Assembly (NCBI RefSeq): GCF_042646605.1
Contig: NZ_JBHRUG010000009.1
Location: 186,001-250,000, forward strand
Length of the DNA: 64,000 nt
Direction: 5' to 3'
DNA from: Litchfieldella rifensis
GTDB taxonomy: Bacteria > Pseudomonadota > Gammaproteobacteria > Pseudomonadales > Halomonadaceae
Shown: positions 12,691 through 21,534 of the stretch, in pieces
Position numbering within the stretch: the first letter of the stretch is position 1
Layout of the letters: each line of letters begins with the position of its first letter
Made by a program: the position numbers and the translations under genes
The notes under the pieces: model-generated
The model's input: the letters and a program-made list of their open reading frames with translations, nothing else
What the model was told of the DNA's origin: nothing
The model's database searches: none

Positions 12691-14337
12691 TCAAGGCAGG
12701 ATCCGGCCCAGGATCTCGTCGAGAGGGGCATCAGTGGGCAGTACCCCGTAGGCGGGGCTGGCCACCGCGCCGAGCCGTGTGCGGCAGAAGGTCTCGGCCA
12801 CTGCCGGGGGCGCATGGCGCAGCAGGATCGATGCCTGCAGACACTGGGCCAGGCCTTGGGTCAGCCAGCGGGCGCGGGGTTCCAGCGTGCTCGGGTCGCT
12901 CGTCAGGGCCTGCTCCAGCCCGTCGACGGCATGGTCGTAGTCGCGGCTGGTGCCACGCGCTTCGGCCAACTCGGTGCGCAGCGCCTCGATGCTCTCAGGA
13001 TGGCGGGCCAGCACGCGCAGCACGTCCAGGCAGATCACGTTGCCCGAACCCTCCCAGATCGAGTTCACCGGGGCTTCGCGATAGAGCCGCGCCAGCGGCG
13101 TTTCCTCGACATAGCCGATGCCACCCAGGCATTCCATGGCCTCGGCCATGAAACCCGGTCCGCGGCGATTGTGCCAGTACTTGGCCAGCGCCGGTGCCAG
13201 TCGGGCCAGGGCCCGCTCGTGCTCGCTGCCGGGGCTGTCGAAAGCCCGTGCCGTGCGCATCACCAACGCCAGGCTGGCTTCGGCCTCCAAGGCCAGGTCG
13301 GCGATCACCGCACGCATCAGTGGCTGGTCGGCAAGCGTCTTGCCGAAGGCCTGGCGGCCACGTACATGCTTCCATGCCTCGACCAGGGCCTGACGCATCA
13401 TGCCGGCCGGTGCGGTGGCGGCATCCAGGCGGGTCTGCTGGACCATCTCGAGGATGGTCGCGATGCCGCGCCCCGGCTCGCCGATGGCTTGCGCCCACGC
13501 CCCGCGGTATTCGATCTCGGCCGAGGCATTGGCGCGATTGCCGCACTTGTCCTTGAGGCGCTGCAGTTCGATGGCATTGCGCTCGTCATCGGGAGTGAAA
13601 CGCGGGACCAGGAAGCAGCCCAGTCCTTCGTCGGTCTGGGCCAGGGTCAGGAAGGCGTCGGACATCGGCGCGCTGCAGAACCACTTGTGGCCGGTCAGGC
13701 GAAAGTCGTCTCCCTCGGCCACGGCACGCGTGGTATTGGTACGCACATCGCTGCCGCCCTGTTTCTCGGTCATGGCCATGCCCAGGGTCACCGCGGGCTT
13801 GTCCCAGGCGGGCACGGCGCGACCGTCATAGTCCCAGGCCAGCAGGCGGGGTGCCCATTGGGCGTGGACCTCGGATTGATGGCGCAAGGCCGGCATGGCG
13901 GCATGGGTCATGGTCACCGGACAGCAGAAACCGGGTTCGGCCTGGGTCAGCAGGTACATGGCGCCGATATGTGCCTGGTGGCCACCGCGGGATTCCTCCT
14001 GCCAGGCCACGGCATGCCAGCCGTGATCGCAGGCCAGGTGCATCAACTCGTGGTAGGCCGGGTGATAGACGACTTCGTCGAGGCGCCGGCCGTGACGGTC
14101 GAACAGTCGAAGTTCCGGTGGGTGACGATTGGCGGCCTCGCCCAGTGCCTGTACACGGCGGCTGCCGACATCCACGCCGAGCGGGGCCAGGCGGCGAGCG
14201 ACCCAGTCCGGGGCCTCGCGGGCCAAGGCTTCCTGTAACGGTCGGTCGAGGGCGAAGATGTCGCTATCGCTCTCCGGCATGGGCTGATTGACGACCTCAT
14301 GGGTAGCGAGCCGGGTACGAGGCGCTGCATCGGCCAT
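12691..14337 (-). CDS. aidB: AidB, acyl-CoA dehydrogenase-like alkylation-response protein
   Basis: The 548 residues match the length of E. coli AidB (541). An N-terminal extension begins ATHEVVNQPMPESD..., typical of AidB. The acyl-CoA dehydrogenase core follows, with FAD-site motifs (MTEKQGGSDVRTNTT; LTGHKWFCSAPMSD) and the C-terminal segment EAMECLGGIGYVEET...WEGSGNVICLDVLR. The extra C-terminal domain is the DNA-binding part in E. coli AidB. It is thought to protect DNA from alkylating agents. GGAGTTCG precedes the ATG. It is divergent from the Nudix gene. Confidence 0.93.
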   Translation of the reverse strand: MADAAPRTRLATHEVVNQPMPESDSDIFALDRPLQEALAREAPDWVARRLAPLGVDVGSRRVQALGEAANRHPPELRLFDRHGRRLDEVVYHPAYHELMHLACDHGWHAVAWQEESRGGHQAHIGAMYLLTQAEPGFCCPVTMTHAAMPALRHQSEVHAQWAPRLLAWDYDGRAVPAWDKPAVTLGMAMTEKQGGSDVRTNTTRAVAEGDDFRLTGHKWFCSAPMSDAFLTLAQTDEGLGCFLVPRFTPDDERNAIELQRLKDKCGNRANASAEIEYRGAWAQAIGEPGRGIATILEMVQQTRLDAATAPAGMMRQALVEAWKHVRGRQAFGKTLADQPLMRAVIADLALEAEASLALVMRTARAFDSPGSEHERALARLAPALAKYWHNRRGPGFMAEAMECLGGIGYVEETPLARLYREAPVNSIWEGSGNVICLDVLRVLARHPESIEALRTELAEARGTSRDYDHAVDGLEQALTSDPSTLEPRARWLTQGLAQCLQASILLRHAPPAVAETFCRTRLGAVASPAYGVLPTDAPLDEILGRILP

Positions 14338-14478
14338 GGTCGAACTCCACGAAGAGGGGGACTGAAAGGAGCATGGTCGCCGACTGCCACGGGGTCAACG
14401 CCTGCGACACGAGTTCGGTGGCTGGCTCTGATGGCAAGGACTGGTTAGGCTAGAGGCTTGTAGCAGGAGAATCTTCTA

Positions 14479-15024
14479 ATGAGCGCCGAGTTTTCCGCAG
14501 TAGCCGAGTTGATGCCCTTGATTGCCGATGAGCGCATCCAGTTGGTGGATGCGCACAACCGTCCCTGCGGAAGTGCCCTGCGGGCCCAGATGCGGCGTTT
14601 TCAGTTATGGCATCGGGCCACCTATGTGGTGGTCAGGAATCGGCATGGCGAGCTCTGTGTCCAGCGGCGCACCCTGACCAAGGAGGTCTTTCCCGGTGGT
14701 GTCGACCTGGCCGCGGGAGGCGTGGTGGGGGCCGGTGAAGCGGTGCATGTCGCGGCACGCCGTGAACTGGCCGAGGAACTCGGCATCACCGGCGTGCCAC
14801 TGCGGTTCTGCCTCGATTTTCGCTATGCCGAGGGTGGTCACCACATCTACGGCAGCGCCTTTCTGGTCGAGTATAGCGGCGCACTGCGGCTGCAGCCGGA
14901 GGAAGTCGCCCAGGCCATATGGCTACCGCTCGACGAGGCACTGGCCCACCCGCAGGCAACGCCGGATACGCATCTGGCCCTGACGCGCCTGGTCGAGGGC
15001 GGCTGGCTGGAACGCGGGTCATGA
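14479..15024 (+). CDS. Nudix hydrolase (YfcD/IDI-like)
   Basis: A 181-residue cytoplasmic hydrolase. The Nudix box is complete: G-x5-E-x7-REL-x-EELG (GGVVGAGEAVHVAARRELAEELGI at about residues 77-99). The N-terminal segment LVDAHNRPCGSALRAQMRRFQLWHRATYV is that of the isopentenyl-diphosphate-isomerase-like Nudix subfamily (E. coli YfcD). The substrate is unknown. AGGAGA lies 8 bases before the ATG. Confidence 0.9.
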   Translation: MSAEFSAVAELMPLIADERIQLVDAHNRPCGSALRAQMRRFQLWHRATYVVVRNRHGELCVQRRTLTKEVFPGGVDLAAGGVVGAGEAVHVAARRELAEELGITGVPLRFCLDFRYAEGGHHIYGSAFLVEYSGALRLQPEEVAQAIWLPLDEALAHPQATPDTHLALTRLVEGGWLERGS

Positions 15025-15103
15025 ACCTCGGAGGGACGATAGCTAGCGCTGCGGCCCAAGTCGTGGCATCGTAAATATCCAACGCCAGGCGATACTTCCG
15101 GTC

Positions 15104-15598
15104 ATGCAGATCTATGATTTCGACTGCTCGACCCACAGCGGCGAGCCCTTCAATCTCCGCGCCCTGCGCGGTCAGGTACTGCTGGTGGTCAATGTGGCCA
15201 GCCAGTGCGGTTTCACGCCCCAGCTCAAGGAGTTGGAGGATCTCTATCGGCGTTATCGCGATCAGGGCTTTACCGTGCTGGGGTTTCCCTGCAACCAGTT
15301 CGCGCGTCAGTCGCCGGAGTCGGCCACGGCGTTCTGCACTTTCAGCGAACGCGAATACGGTGTCACCTTCCCGCTGATGGAGAAGGTCAAGGTCAACGGC
15401 GCCGAGGCCCATCCGCTGTTCGTGGAGTTGCGACGCCAGGCTCCGGGGGTGTTGGGCAGTACCTTGATCAAGTGGAATTTCACCAAGTTCCTGGTCGGAC
15501 GCAACGGTCGGGTGATTCGTCGCTTCGGTCCCCGCGATGGGGCTGAAGAGATTCGCCCTGACCTGGAAGCGGCGCTGGAGGTGCCCTTTTCCGTCTGA
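15104..15598 (+). CDS. Glutathione peroxidase family protein
   Basis: A 164-residue thioredoxin-fold peroxidase. The active-site segment VVNVASQCGFTPQ has the peroxidatic Cys (selenocysteine in animals). The conserved GFPCNQFARQSP and the KWNFTKFLVGRNG segment supply the catalytic Gln, Trp and Asn. Such bacterial enzymes reduce hydrogen and lipid peroxides, often with thioredoxin. It has its own promoter gap of about 80 bases after the Nudix gene. Confidence 0.93.
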   Translation: MQIYDFDCSTHSGEPFNLRALRGQVLLVVNVASQCGFTPQLKELEDLYRRYRDQGFTVLGFPCNQFARQSPESATAFCTFSEREYGVTFPLMEKVKVNGAEAHPLFVELRRQAPGVLGSTLIKWNFTKFLVGRNGRVIRRFGPRDGAEEIRPDLEAALEVPFSV

Positions 15599-15603
15599 TG
15601 CGA

Positions 15604-15993
15604 TCAGCGGGAGATTTCGCCTCGCTCGACCATGACCCTGGCCATCAGCTCATTCCAGCGATGGCGGGTCATCATGGTGGTCAGGCCGGAAAATAGCGCC
15701 CAGGTCTTGCGGCGCCACCCATGGAGACGACGGTTGTGCGCGACCAGTTGACGCAACAGCTTGTCGTTGTCGAAGGCGCGCCATTCCCCAGCCACCGACA
15801 TCTGCTGGCGCGACAACACCGGTGCCAGTTCCAGGCGAAAGATCCACTCGAGCTGGTTCAGGGTCAGGTCATGGCGCTGGATCACTTCGACCATGTGGGC
15901 ATAGTCGGTTTCCCGGGGCTCACGCTCGAGCCACAGTGGGGCCAAGGTCAGCCACAATTCTGCGCGCTCGTCGACCAGGGTCTGAACGTCCAT
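15604..15993 (-). CDS. Conserved hypothetical protein (129 aa)
   Basis: A helical cytoplasmic protein starting MDVQTLVDERAELWLTLAPL with GGAGATTCC upstream. The pattern of WLTLAPLWLEREPRETDY, then NQLEWIFRLELAPVL and a final basic helix resembles small Pseudomonas/Halomonas proteins of a domain of unknown function (possibly DUF7079). It converges on the glutathione peroxidase gene with a 5-base gap. No function is known. Confidence 0.65.
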   Translation of the reverse strand: MDVQTLVDERAELWLTLAPLWLEREPRETDYAHMVEVIQRHDLTLNQLEWIFRLELAPVLSRQQMSVAGEWRAFDNDKLLRQLVAHNRRLHGWRRKTWALFSGLTTMMTRHRWNELMARVMVERGEISR

Positions 15994-16191
15994 CTGGAAT
16001 CTCCAGCCGTCATACGGCATATGGGGTCGGTCGGAATGGATACCGCCAATGGTCCAGCATGTCGGCATTCCGCTCAAGGGCGGACAGGGTATCCGCGAGC
16101 CGTTAGAATGTCTGCATCAACAATTGACTCGTGCTCGGTCGTCACTGCCTGGCGCCGAGCGTGTCCTGTCCATGGAATGTCGAGGTCTGTC

Positions 16192-17391
16192 GTGATCATC
16201 AAACCCAAGGTCCGCGGTTTCATCTGCACTACCACCCATCCCGTCGGTTGCGAGAAGAACGTGCTCGAACAGATCGAGGCAACCCGTGCTCGCGGTCTGG
16301 ACAAGACGCAGGGCCCCAGGAAGGTGCTGGTGATCGGGGCCTCCAGCGGCTATGGCCTGGCGGCGCGTGTCACCGCGGCCTTCGGCTATGGCGCCGATAC
16401 CCTGGGGGTGTTCTTCGAAAAGCCGGGCGCCGAGAAGAAGCCCGGTACCGCCGGCTGGTACAACAGCGCGGCGTTCGACAAGTTCGCCAAGGCCGAGGGG
16501 TTATACAGCAAGTCAATCAACGGCGATGCCTTCTCGCATGAGGCCCGCGCCAAGGCCATCGAGCTGATCAAGCAGGATCTCGGCCAGGTCGACCTGGTGG
16601 TCTACTCGCTGGCCTCACCGGTGCGCAAGCTGCCCGACAGTGGCGAGCTGAAGCGCTCGGCGCTCAAGCCGATCGGCGAGACCTATCGGGCCACCGCCAT
16701 CGATACCAACAAGGACACCATCATCGAGGCCGAGGTCGAGCCGGCCACCCAGCAGGAGATCGACGATACCATCGCCGTGATGGGGGGCGAGGACTGGGAA
16801 CTGTGGATCGATGCGCTGGACGAGGCCGGGGTACTGGCCCCCGGGGCCAAGTCGGTGGCTTTCAGCTACATCGGTACCGAGATCACCTGGCCGATCTACT
16901 GGCATGGTGCCCTGGGCAAGGCCAAGGAAGACCTCGACCGCGCCGCCGGCGAGATCGATGCCAAGCTCAAGGCCAGCGGCGGCAGTGCCAATGTGGCGGT
17001 GCTCAAGTCGGTGGTCACCCAGGCCAGCGCCGCGATCCCGGTGATGCCGCTGTACATCGCCATGGTCTACAGGGTGATGAAGGAGCAGGGGTTGCACGAA
17101 GGCACCATCGACCAGTTGAACCGCCTATTCGGCGAGCGACTCTACAGTGGCCAGCCCCCGGAAACCGATGAGGCTGGTCGTCTGCGGCTGGACGACTGGG
17201 AACTGCGCGTTGACGTCCAGCAAGCCTGCAAGGACTTGTGGCCTCAGGTCACCAGCGACAACCTGTTCGCCATCACCGACTATGCTGGATACAAGCACGA
17301 GTTCCTGAAGCTGTTCGGCTTCGAGCGCGAGGATGTCGACTATGATGCCGATGTGGACCCCGTGGTGGAATTCGATGTCATAACCTTGTAG
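16192..17391 (+). CDS. fabV: Trans-2-enoyl-ACP/CoA reductase FabV
   Basis: A 399-residue NADH-dependent enoyl reductase of fatty acid synthesis (EC 1.3.1.9/1.3.1.44). It starts at GTG 16192 with GAGG upstream, giving VIIKPKVRGFICTTTHPVGC, the normal FabV N-terminus. The nucleotide site is VIGASSGYGLAARV. The catalytic Y-x8-K appears in YIGTEITWPIYWHG followed by K. Length equals that of Pseudomonas and Vibrio FabV (about 400). FabV is resistant to triclosan, so this organism may be as well; that is an inference. Confidence 0.96.
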   Translation: MIIKPKVRGFICTTTHPVGCEKNVLEQIEATRARGLDKTQGPRKVLVIGASSGYGLAARVTAAFGYGADTLGVFFEKPGAEKKPGTAGWYNSAAFDKFAKAEGLYSKSINGDAFSHEARAKAIELIKQDLGQVDLVVYSLASPVRKLPDSGELKRSALKPIGETYRATAIDTNKDTIIEAEVEPATQQEIDDTIAVMGGEDWELWIDALDEAGVLAPGAKSVAFSYIGTEITWPIYWHGALGKAKEDLDRAAGEIDAKLKASGGSANVAVLKSVVTQASAAIPVMPLYIAMVYRVMKEQGLHEGTIDQLNRLFGERLYSGQPPETDEAGRLRLDDWELRVDVQQACKDLWPQVTSDNLFAITDYAGYKHEFLKLFGFEREDVDYDADVDPVVEFDVITL

Positions 17392-17432
17392 TGAGCAGCG
17401 ACGCTCAGTCATGGGCACGCCGGGAGGTGACG

Positions 17433-17630
17433 ATGGACAGCAAGAGCCGGGAAGAAGAAAAACGGCACATGATGGATTCACGGATGCCGGAAGATTACGA
17501 GCATCCCGAGCCGGACGAGGAGCAGCCCGAGGCCAGGAATCCTCCCTCCCACCTACATCGGATCCTGCCGATCGTGATCGTACTGGTGCTCGTGGCCGGC
17601 CTGATCTTTCACTACCTGGGCCGCACCTGA
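17433..17630 (+). CDS. Small single-span membrane protein (65 aa)
   Basis: Starts MDSKSREEEKRHMMDSRMPE after GGGAGGTGACG, 41 bases downstream of fabV and followed by a terminator, so it is probably cotranscribed with fabV. The first 42 residues are highly charged and acidic; the rest is one membrane helix (ILPIVIVLVLVAGLIFHYL). The function is unknown. Confidence 0.65.
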   Translation: MDSKSREEEKRHMMDSRMPEDYEHPEPDEEQPEARNPPSHLHRILPIVIVLVLVAGLIFHYLGRT

Positions 17631-17648
17631 GACCGTTCATCCTCTGAT

Positions 17649-17676
17649 GCCGGGCCATGCAAGTGGCCCGGCTTTC
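17649..17676 (+). terminator. Terminator of the fabV operon
   Basis: GCCGGGCCA, 6-base loop, TGGCCCGGC, then TTTC. It lies just after the small membrane protein gene. Confidence 0.75.
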
Positions 17677-17765
17677 ATATTCGGGCCGCCACTTTCACCG
17701 TTGTCCTGGCACGGCTGCCCAATGCTTTCGTTTGCGGGCCTTTTGGTTAAGATATCCGCTTATTC

Positions 17766-18764
17766 ATGGACAAGCGTGCCGCCGAGATGCCTGACTTCGC
17801 CTCCGCGATCCCGGTCGATGGCACCCCACGCCAAGTGGGGTTCGTACTGTTGCCCGGGTTTTCGCTGTTGGCCCAGGCGTGTGCCTTGGAACCGCTGGCC
17901 ATCGCCAATCACCTCGGCGGGAGGCGCTTGTATACGCCATCCACCTTCGGCCTCGATGGCCGCAGCGTGCGAAGCGCTGCCGAGTTGTCGCTGGCACCCG
18001 AGACCCCCATCGGCGAGGAGGGTCGGGAGCTGGACATGCTATTGGTCTGTGCACCGTCCCCGCTGCCGGCGATCGACCAGAGTGGGCTTGGCCAGTGGTT
18101 GAAGCGCCTGGCCGGCCGTGGCGTGGCCCTGGGTGGCATCGCCGGCGGGGCCGAAGTGCTGGCGCGGGCCGGGGTGCTGGATGGCTACCGCGCGACCCTG
18201 CCCTGGCAGCGCTTCGATGCCGTGGCACGCGACTACCCGCGGATCAATCTTTCGCACCAGCTGTTCGAGATCGACCGCGACCGGCTGACCTGTGGTGGCG
18301 GCACCGCGGCCATGGACATGGTGATGACGCTGATCGGCATGCACCACGGCCAGCGCCTGGCCGAGCGGGTCTCCGAGCACTTCGTCTGCGAACGCATCCG
18401 CATGGCCGACGAACCCCAGCACGTGCCGCTGCGCTCGCGCCTGGGCCATGCGCCGCAGAGCCTGATCGATGCCGTGGTGTTGATGGAAGCCAATATCGAG
18501 GAACCGCTGACCACCCATGAGCTGGCCGAGCACCTGGGCATTTCGCGCCGTCAGCTCGAGCGGTTGTTCAAGAAGTACCTGCAGGCGGTGCCTAGCCGCT
18601 ACTACCTCGACCTGCGCCTGCAGCAGGCGCGCAAGCTGCTGCGCGAGAGCGACCAGCCGGTCGGTGACATCGCGCTGCTGACCGGTTTTTCCTCCGGTGC
18701 GCACTTCTCCACCGCCTACCGCAACCATTTCGGCATGACACCGCGGGAAGAGCGGCTGATTTGA
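17766..18764 (+). CDS. GlxA-type AraC-family regulator, ArgR-like
   Basis: A 332-residue regulator. Residues 20-210 form a DJ-1/PfpI-like (GATase1) sensor domain beginning VGFVLLPGFSLLAQACALEPL; residues 230-330 are an AraC helix-turn-helix pair (TTHELAEHLGISRRQLERLF and VGDIALLTGFSSGAHFSTAY, ending GMTPREER). Similar Pseudomonas proteins are ArgR (activator of the arginine succinyltransferase operon) and GbdR. The ast operon begins 2.8 kb downstream, so an ArgR role is plausible but not proven. Confidence 0.82.
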   Translation: MDKRAAEMPDFASAIPVDGTPRQVGFVLLPGFSLLAQACALEPLAIANHLGGRRLYTPSTFGLDGRSVRSAAELSLAPETPIGEEGRELDMLLVCAPSPLPAIDQSGLGQWLKRLAGRGVALGGIAGGAEVLARAGVLDGYRATLPWQRFDAVARDYPRINLSHQLFEIDRDRLTCGGGTAAMDMVMTLIGMHHGQRLAERVSEHFVCERIRMADEPQHVPLRSRLGHAPQSLIDAVVLMEANIEEPLTTHELAEHLGISRRQLERLFKKYLQAVPSRYYLDLRLQQARKLLRESDQPVGDIALLTGFSSGAHFSTAYRNHFGMTPREERLI

Positions 18765-18882
18765 GGTGTCGGGCCCAGGCGATTTGGCCGAAATTGTCCG
18801 ATGATGAGCCGTGGCGCGCCTCGGTGTGCGACGATGCAGCCTTTATCCTGGCGACTCCTTCCCTTGTTCGGAGACCGTCCTC

Positions 18883-19440
18883 ATGCGTACCGCACTGCTG
18901 CTAGTCGATGTTCAGGCATCCTTTCCTGCTCGTGACTACTGGGATGAGAGGCTGGCCATGCCTTGGCGTGAGCACCAGCGCACATTGCTCGATGCTGCCG
19001 GCGCAGCGGATATTCCAGTGGTTCGTATTCTCCACGAAGCGCCGGGGAGCGATGGTCCGTTCGATCCCGCTCATGGCCTGGTTCGTCCATTGGCAGGCTT
19101 CGAGGACGCTTGTCACGTGACCTTCCACAAGCGTGCGCACAACGCCTTTACCGATACGGCGCTGGAAGACTGGCTGCGTGAGCACGGCATCGAAAAGCTG
19201 GCCATCAGTGGCATTCGTACCGAACAATGCTGCGAGACCACGACTCGTGTTGCTGCCGATCTCGGTTTCGGGGTCGATTTCGTCAGTGAAGCGACGCTGA
19301 CCTTCCCCATGACTCGCCACGGCCGGACCTGGCCCGCCGAGGAGATTCGCGCGCGGACCGAACTGGTGCTGGAAGAGCGCTTCGCACGTATTGTCGATGT
19401 GGCCACGCTGGCTGGGGAATGGCGTCGCGATGCCGTTTGA
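18883..19440 (+). CDS. Cysteine hydrolase (isochorismatase family)
   Basis: A 185-residue hydrolase. The triad of the family is visible: Asp in LLLVDVQASF, Lys in HVTFHKRAHNAF, and nucleophilic Cys in GIRTEQCCETTTR. Members hydrolyse amides or carbamates such as nicotinamide. Its stop overlaps the start of the next GlxA-type regulator by 11 bases; this pairing is widespread and suggests the regulator controls or senses the enzyme's substrate. GGAG precedes the ATG at 18883. Confidence 0.87.
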   Translation: MRTALLLVDVQASFPARDYWDERLAMPWREHQRTLLDAAGAADIPVVRILHEAPGSDGPFDPAHGLVRPLAGFEDACHVTFHKRAHNAFTDTALEDWLREHGIEKLAISGIRTEQCCETTTRVAADLGFGVDFVSEATLTFPMTRHGRTWPAEEIRARTELVLEERFARIVDVATLAGEWRRDAV

Positions 19441-20452
19441 ACCCGCTGAGCCGATGCTGAAGATCGGTGTGTTGATGCTACCCGGTCAGGTGCCACTGGA
19501 CCTGATCGGGCCGCTGCAGGTGCTGCAGAGCGCTGAGCGTATCGCCGGTGGACTGTCGATACGCTATTTCGGTCCGAGCCCCTCCCTCGACTGGCTGGGG
19601 CCGCTGGTGCTGTCGGGTATCGAGCCGTTGCCGCGGCCGCTGGGTCGGCTCGACCTGCTGCTGGTGCCCGGACAATATCGTAGCGGCATTGATCCGTTGT
19701 TACAGCGCGCCTGCGCCGAATGGCTGCGTGAACAGGCAGCCTGCGCCGAGACCGTCATGAGTGTCTGCTCGGGAACGCTGTTGCTGGCCGAGGCCGGTTT
19801 GCTTGGCGGACGACGCTGCACGACCCATCACACCTTGCAGGAGCGACTGACCGAGCTGGCGCCCACGGCTCATGTGCAAGGTGACTGTATCTTCATCGAG
19901 GACGGCCCCTACCTGACCAGTGCCGGCATCTCCACTGGCATCGACACCATGCTGCACTGGTTGACACGTCGCTGTGGTCATCGAGTGGCGCTGTCGGTGG
20001 CCCGCGAGATGGTCCTGTACCTTCGCCGCAGCGGTCATGAGCCGCAACTGGGCATCTGGCTGGAGGGCCGCAACCATGTCGATGCGCGTATCCATCGCTT
20101 GCAGGATGCGCTGGGCTCACGTTTGAAGCACCCTTGGTCGCTGCCGGCGATGGCAGCCGAAGCGGCGATGAGTGAGCGACACCTGCGCCGCCGCTTCAAG
20201 TCACTGACGGGGATGGCGCTGGGCGAATACGTGACCCGGCTGCGGCTGCAACTGGCTCGACAGCTGATGAGCGAAACCGACTGGAGCCTGGCGCGAATTG
20301 CCGAGGAGGTGGGGATGGGAGAGGATCGCCAGTTGCGGCGTGCCTGGCAGCGCTTCGAGCCTGGATCGCCACAGGCCTGGCGGCGAGCCCATTGTGGGTT
20401 AAATGCCCCGAACGGCTTGTCAACGTCAGGTTCGGTTCCGGGACGGCGCTGA
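19430..20452 (+). CDS. GlxA-family AraC-type transcriptional regulator
   Basis: A 340-residue protein: an N-terminal DJ-1/PfpI-like domain (KIGVLMLPGQVPLDLIGPLQVLQ; nucleophile-elbow region MSVCSGTLLLAEAGLLGGRRC) and C-terminal AraC DNA-binding domain (LPAMAAEAAMSERHLRRRFK; WSLARIAEEVGMGEDRQLRRAW). The start inside the end of the cysteine hydrolase gene indicates cotranslation. The target is probably the local hydrolase gene. It ends 27 bases inside the converging methyltransferase gene. Confidence 0.85.
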   Translation: MPFEPAEPMLKIGVLMLPGQVPLDLIGPLQVLQSAERIAGGLSIRYFGPSPSLDWLGPLVLSGIEPLPRPLGRLDLLLVPGQYRSGIDPLLQRACAEWLREQAACAETVMSVCSGTLLLAEAGLLGGRRCTTHHTLQERLTELAPTAHVQGDCIFIEDGPYLTSAGISTGIDTMLHWLTRRCGHRVALSVAREMVLYLRRSGHEPQLGIWLEGRNHVDARIHRLQDALGSRLKHPWSLPAMAAEAAMSERHLRRRFKSLTGMALGEYVTRLRLQLARQLMSETDWSLARIAEEVGMGEDRQLRRAWQRFEPGSPQAWRRAHCGLNAPNGLSTSGSVPGRR

Positions 20453-21064
20453 TTTTCTCGCCAGCAGCGCGCGGAACAGCGAGCCCATCATCACCGGCTC
20501 GTTGCGCTCGATGACGAAGCCGGCACCGCTCAGCAGCGGCCCTGCCTGGCGGGTGATATCGGTAGCGATGGCGGTGGTCAGCAGGTTGAGTGCACGCCGC
20601 CCCCACCCCGTGCGACGGTCATCTGGCTGAAACTTGTCCATCACGCACAATTGACCGTCATCGACGAGCACGCGATGCGCTTCGGCCAGCCCCAGCTCGG
20701 GGCGTGGCATCACTGACACGATCAAGTGCATGATCACCACATCGAAGTGGTCGTCGGGATAGTCGAGGCACTCGGCGTCCATCACCCGGGCGGTGGCATC
20801 GAAACCGAGACCATCGGCTCGGTCGCGGAAACGTCTGACCATGGCCGGAGCGAGGTCGATGCCGTGCAGTTCGATATCGCGTGGCATATAGGGCAGGTCG
20901 AGTCCGGTACCGACGCCGACGATCAACACCCGCTGCCCCGCATGCCAGTCCACCGCCCCGAGTGAGCGACGCCGCGCTCGACGAAGGGGGCGATCGGCGA
21001 CGAGGTCGTAGCCCGGAGCATAGAGGGTATAGCGCAGGCGATTCCACGTCGTGGTGTTGAGCAT
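20426..21064 (-). CDS. SAM-dependent methyltransferase (UbiE/phosphatidylethanolamine type)
   Basis: A 212-residue class I methyltransferase. Motif I is VLIVGVGTGLDLPYMP, motif II the acidic HGIDLAPAM, and the post-I region DAECLDYPDDHFDVVIMHLIVSV is typical. The N-terminus YTLYAPGYDLVADRPLRRAR resembles bacterial phosphatidylethanolamine N-methyltransferase PmtA-like enzymes. The substrate is uncertain. GGGAGATGG precedes the ATG at 21064. Confidence 0.82.
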   Translation of the reverse strand: MLNTTTWNRLRYTLYAPGYDLVADRPLRRARRRSLGAVDWHAGQRVLIVGVGTGLDLPYMPRDIELHGIDLAPAMVRRFRDRADGLGFDATARVMDAECLDYPDDHFDVVIMHLIVSVMPRPELGLAEAHRVLVDDGQLCVMDKFQPDDRRTGWGRRALNLLTTAIATDITRQAGPLLSGAGFVIERNEPVMMGSLFRALLARKSAPSRNRT

Positions 21065-21153
21065 GAAGCCATCTCCCGTGAGCGCCGGTGACGCTCCAAT
21101 AGCACCACAGTATCGGTCCGGGAGATGACATTGCCACGCTTTTCTAGAGAGGC

Positions 21154-21291
21154 TCACGCCATGGTATCGACGACGCCGCCCTCGACACGCAGCGCGGCGC
21201 CGGCACTCGCTAGCCCCTGGGCGATGGAAAAACCAATGCCGGCGGTGGATCCTGTGACGATAGCGTGCTTGCCGGATAGGTCGATACGCAT
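21154..21291 (-). pseudogene. Internally deleted short-chain dehydrogenase (45 codons left)
   Basis: The frame starts with a complete SDR beginning (MRIDLSGKHAIVTGSTAGIG then FSIAQGLASAGAAL, the Rossmann TGxxxGIG motif). It then jumps in frame to a typical SDR ending (LRVEGGVVDTMA, cf. the family's R-V-D/E-G-G-V). About 190-200 residues carrying the Tyr-Lys catalytic pair are missing. A good ribosome site (AGGAGTG) remains. This is a clean deletion remnant, not a real small gene. Confidence 0.85.
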
Positions 21292-21534
21292 GGGAACACT
21301 CCTGCTGCCTTGGCGGTTTTCCGGCATCGTCATGCCGGGATCAAATGACAAGCCTGCTAACGAGATGGGGCGAACGACGATAAACTCAAGTCGTTTTTTC
21401 CATAAAGTTCTTGATCACTTTTCTATACAGCCCTCAGCCGCTTTTCATAATTCGTCGTCCCATTGCTGAAAGCCCGGCTTGACGTTGGCCCCTATACTCG
21501 GTTGATCAGCCGACCCCACCGGATGGAGAGGAAT

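Noticed and set aside
12814..14238. 474-codon plus-strand open frame opposite aidB
   Set aside because: It is the antisense of a clearly recognised gene in GC-rich DNA. The translation is rich in Gly/Arg/His/Gln with no domain and no ribosome site.
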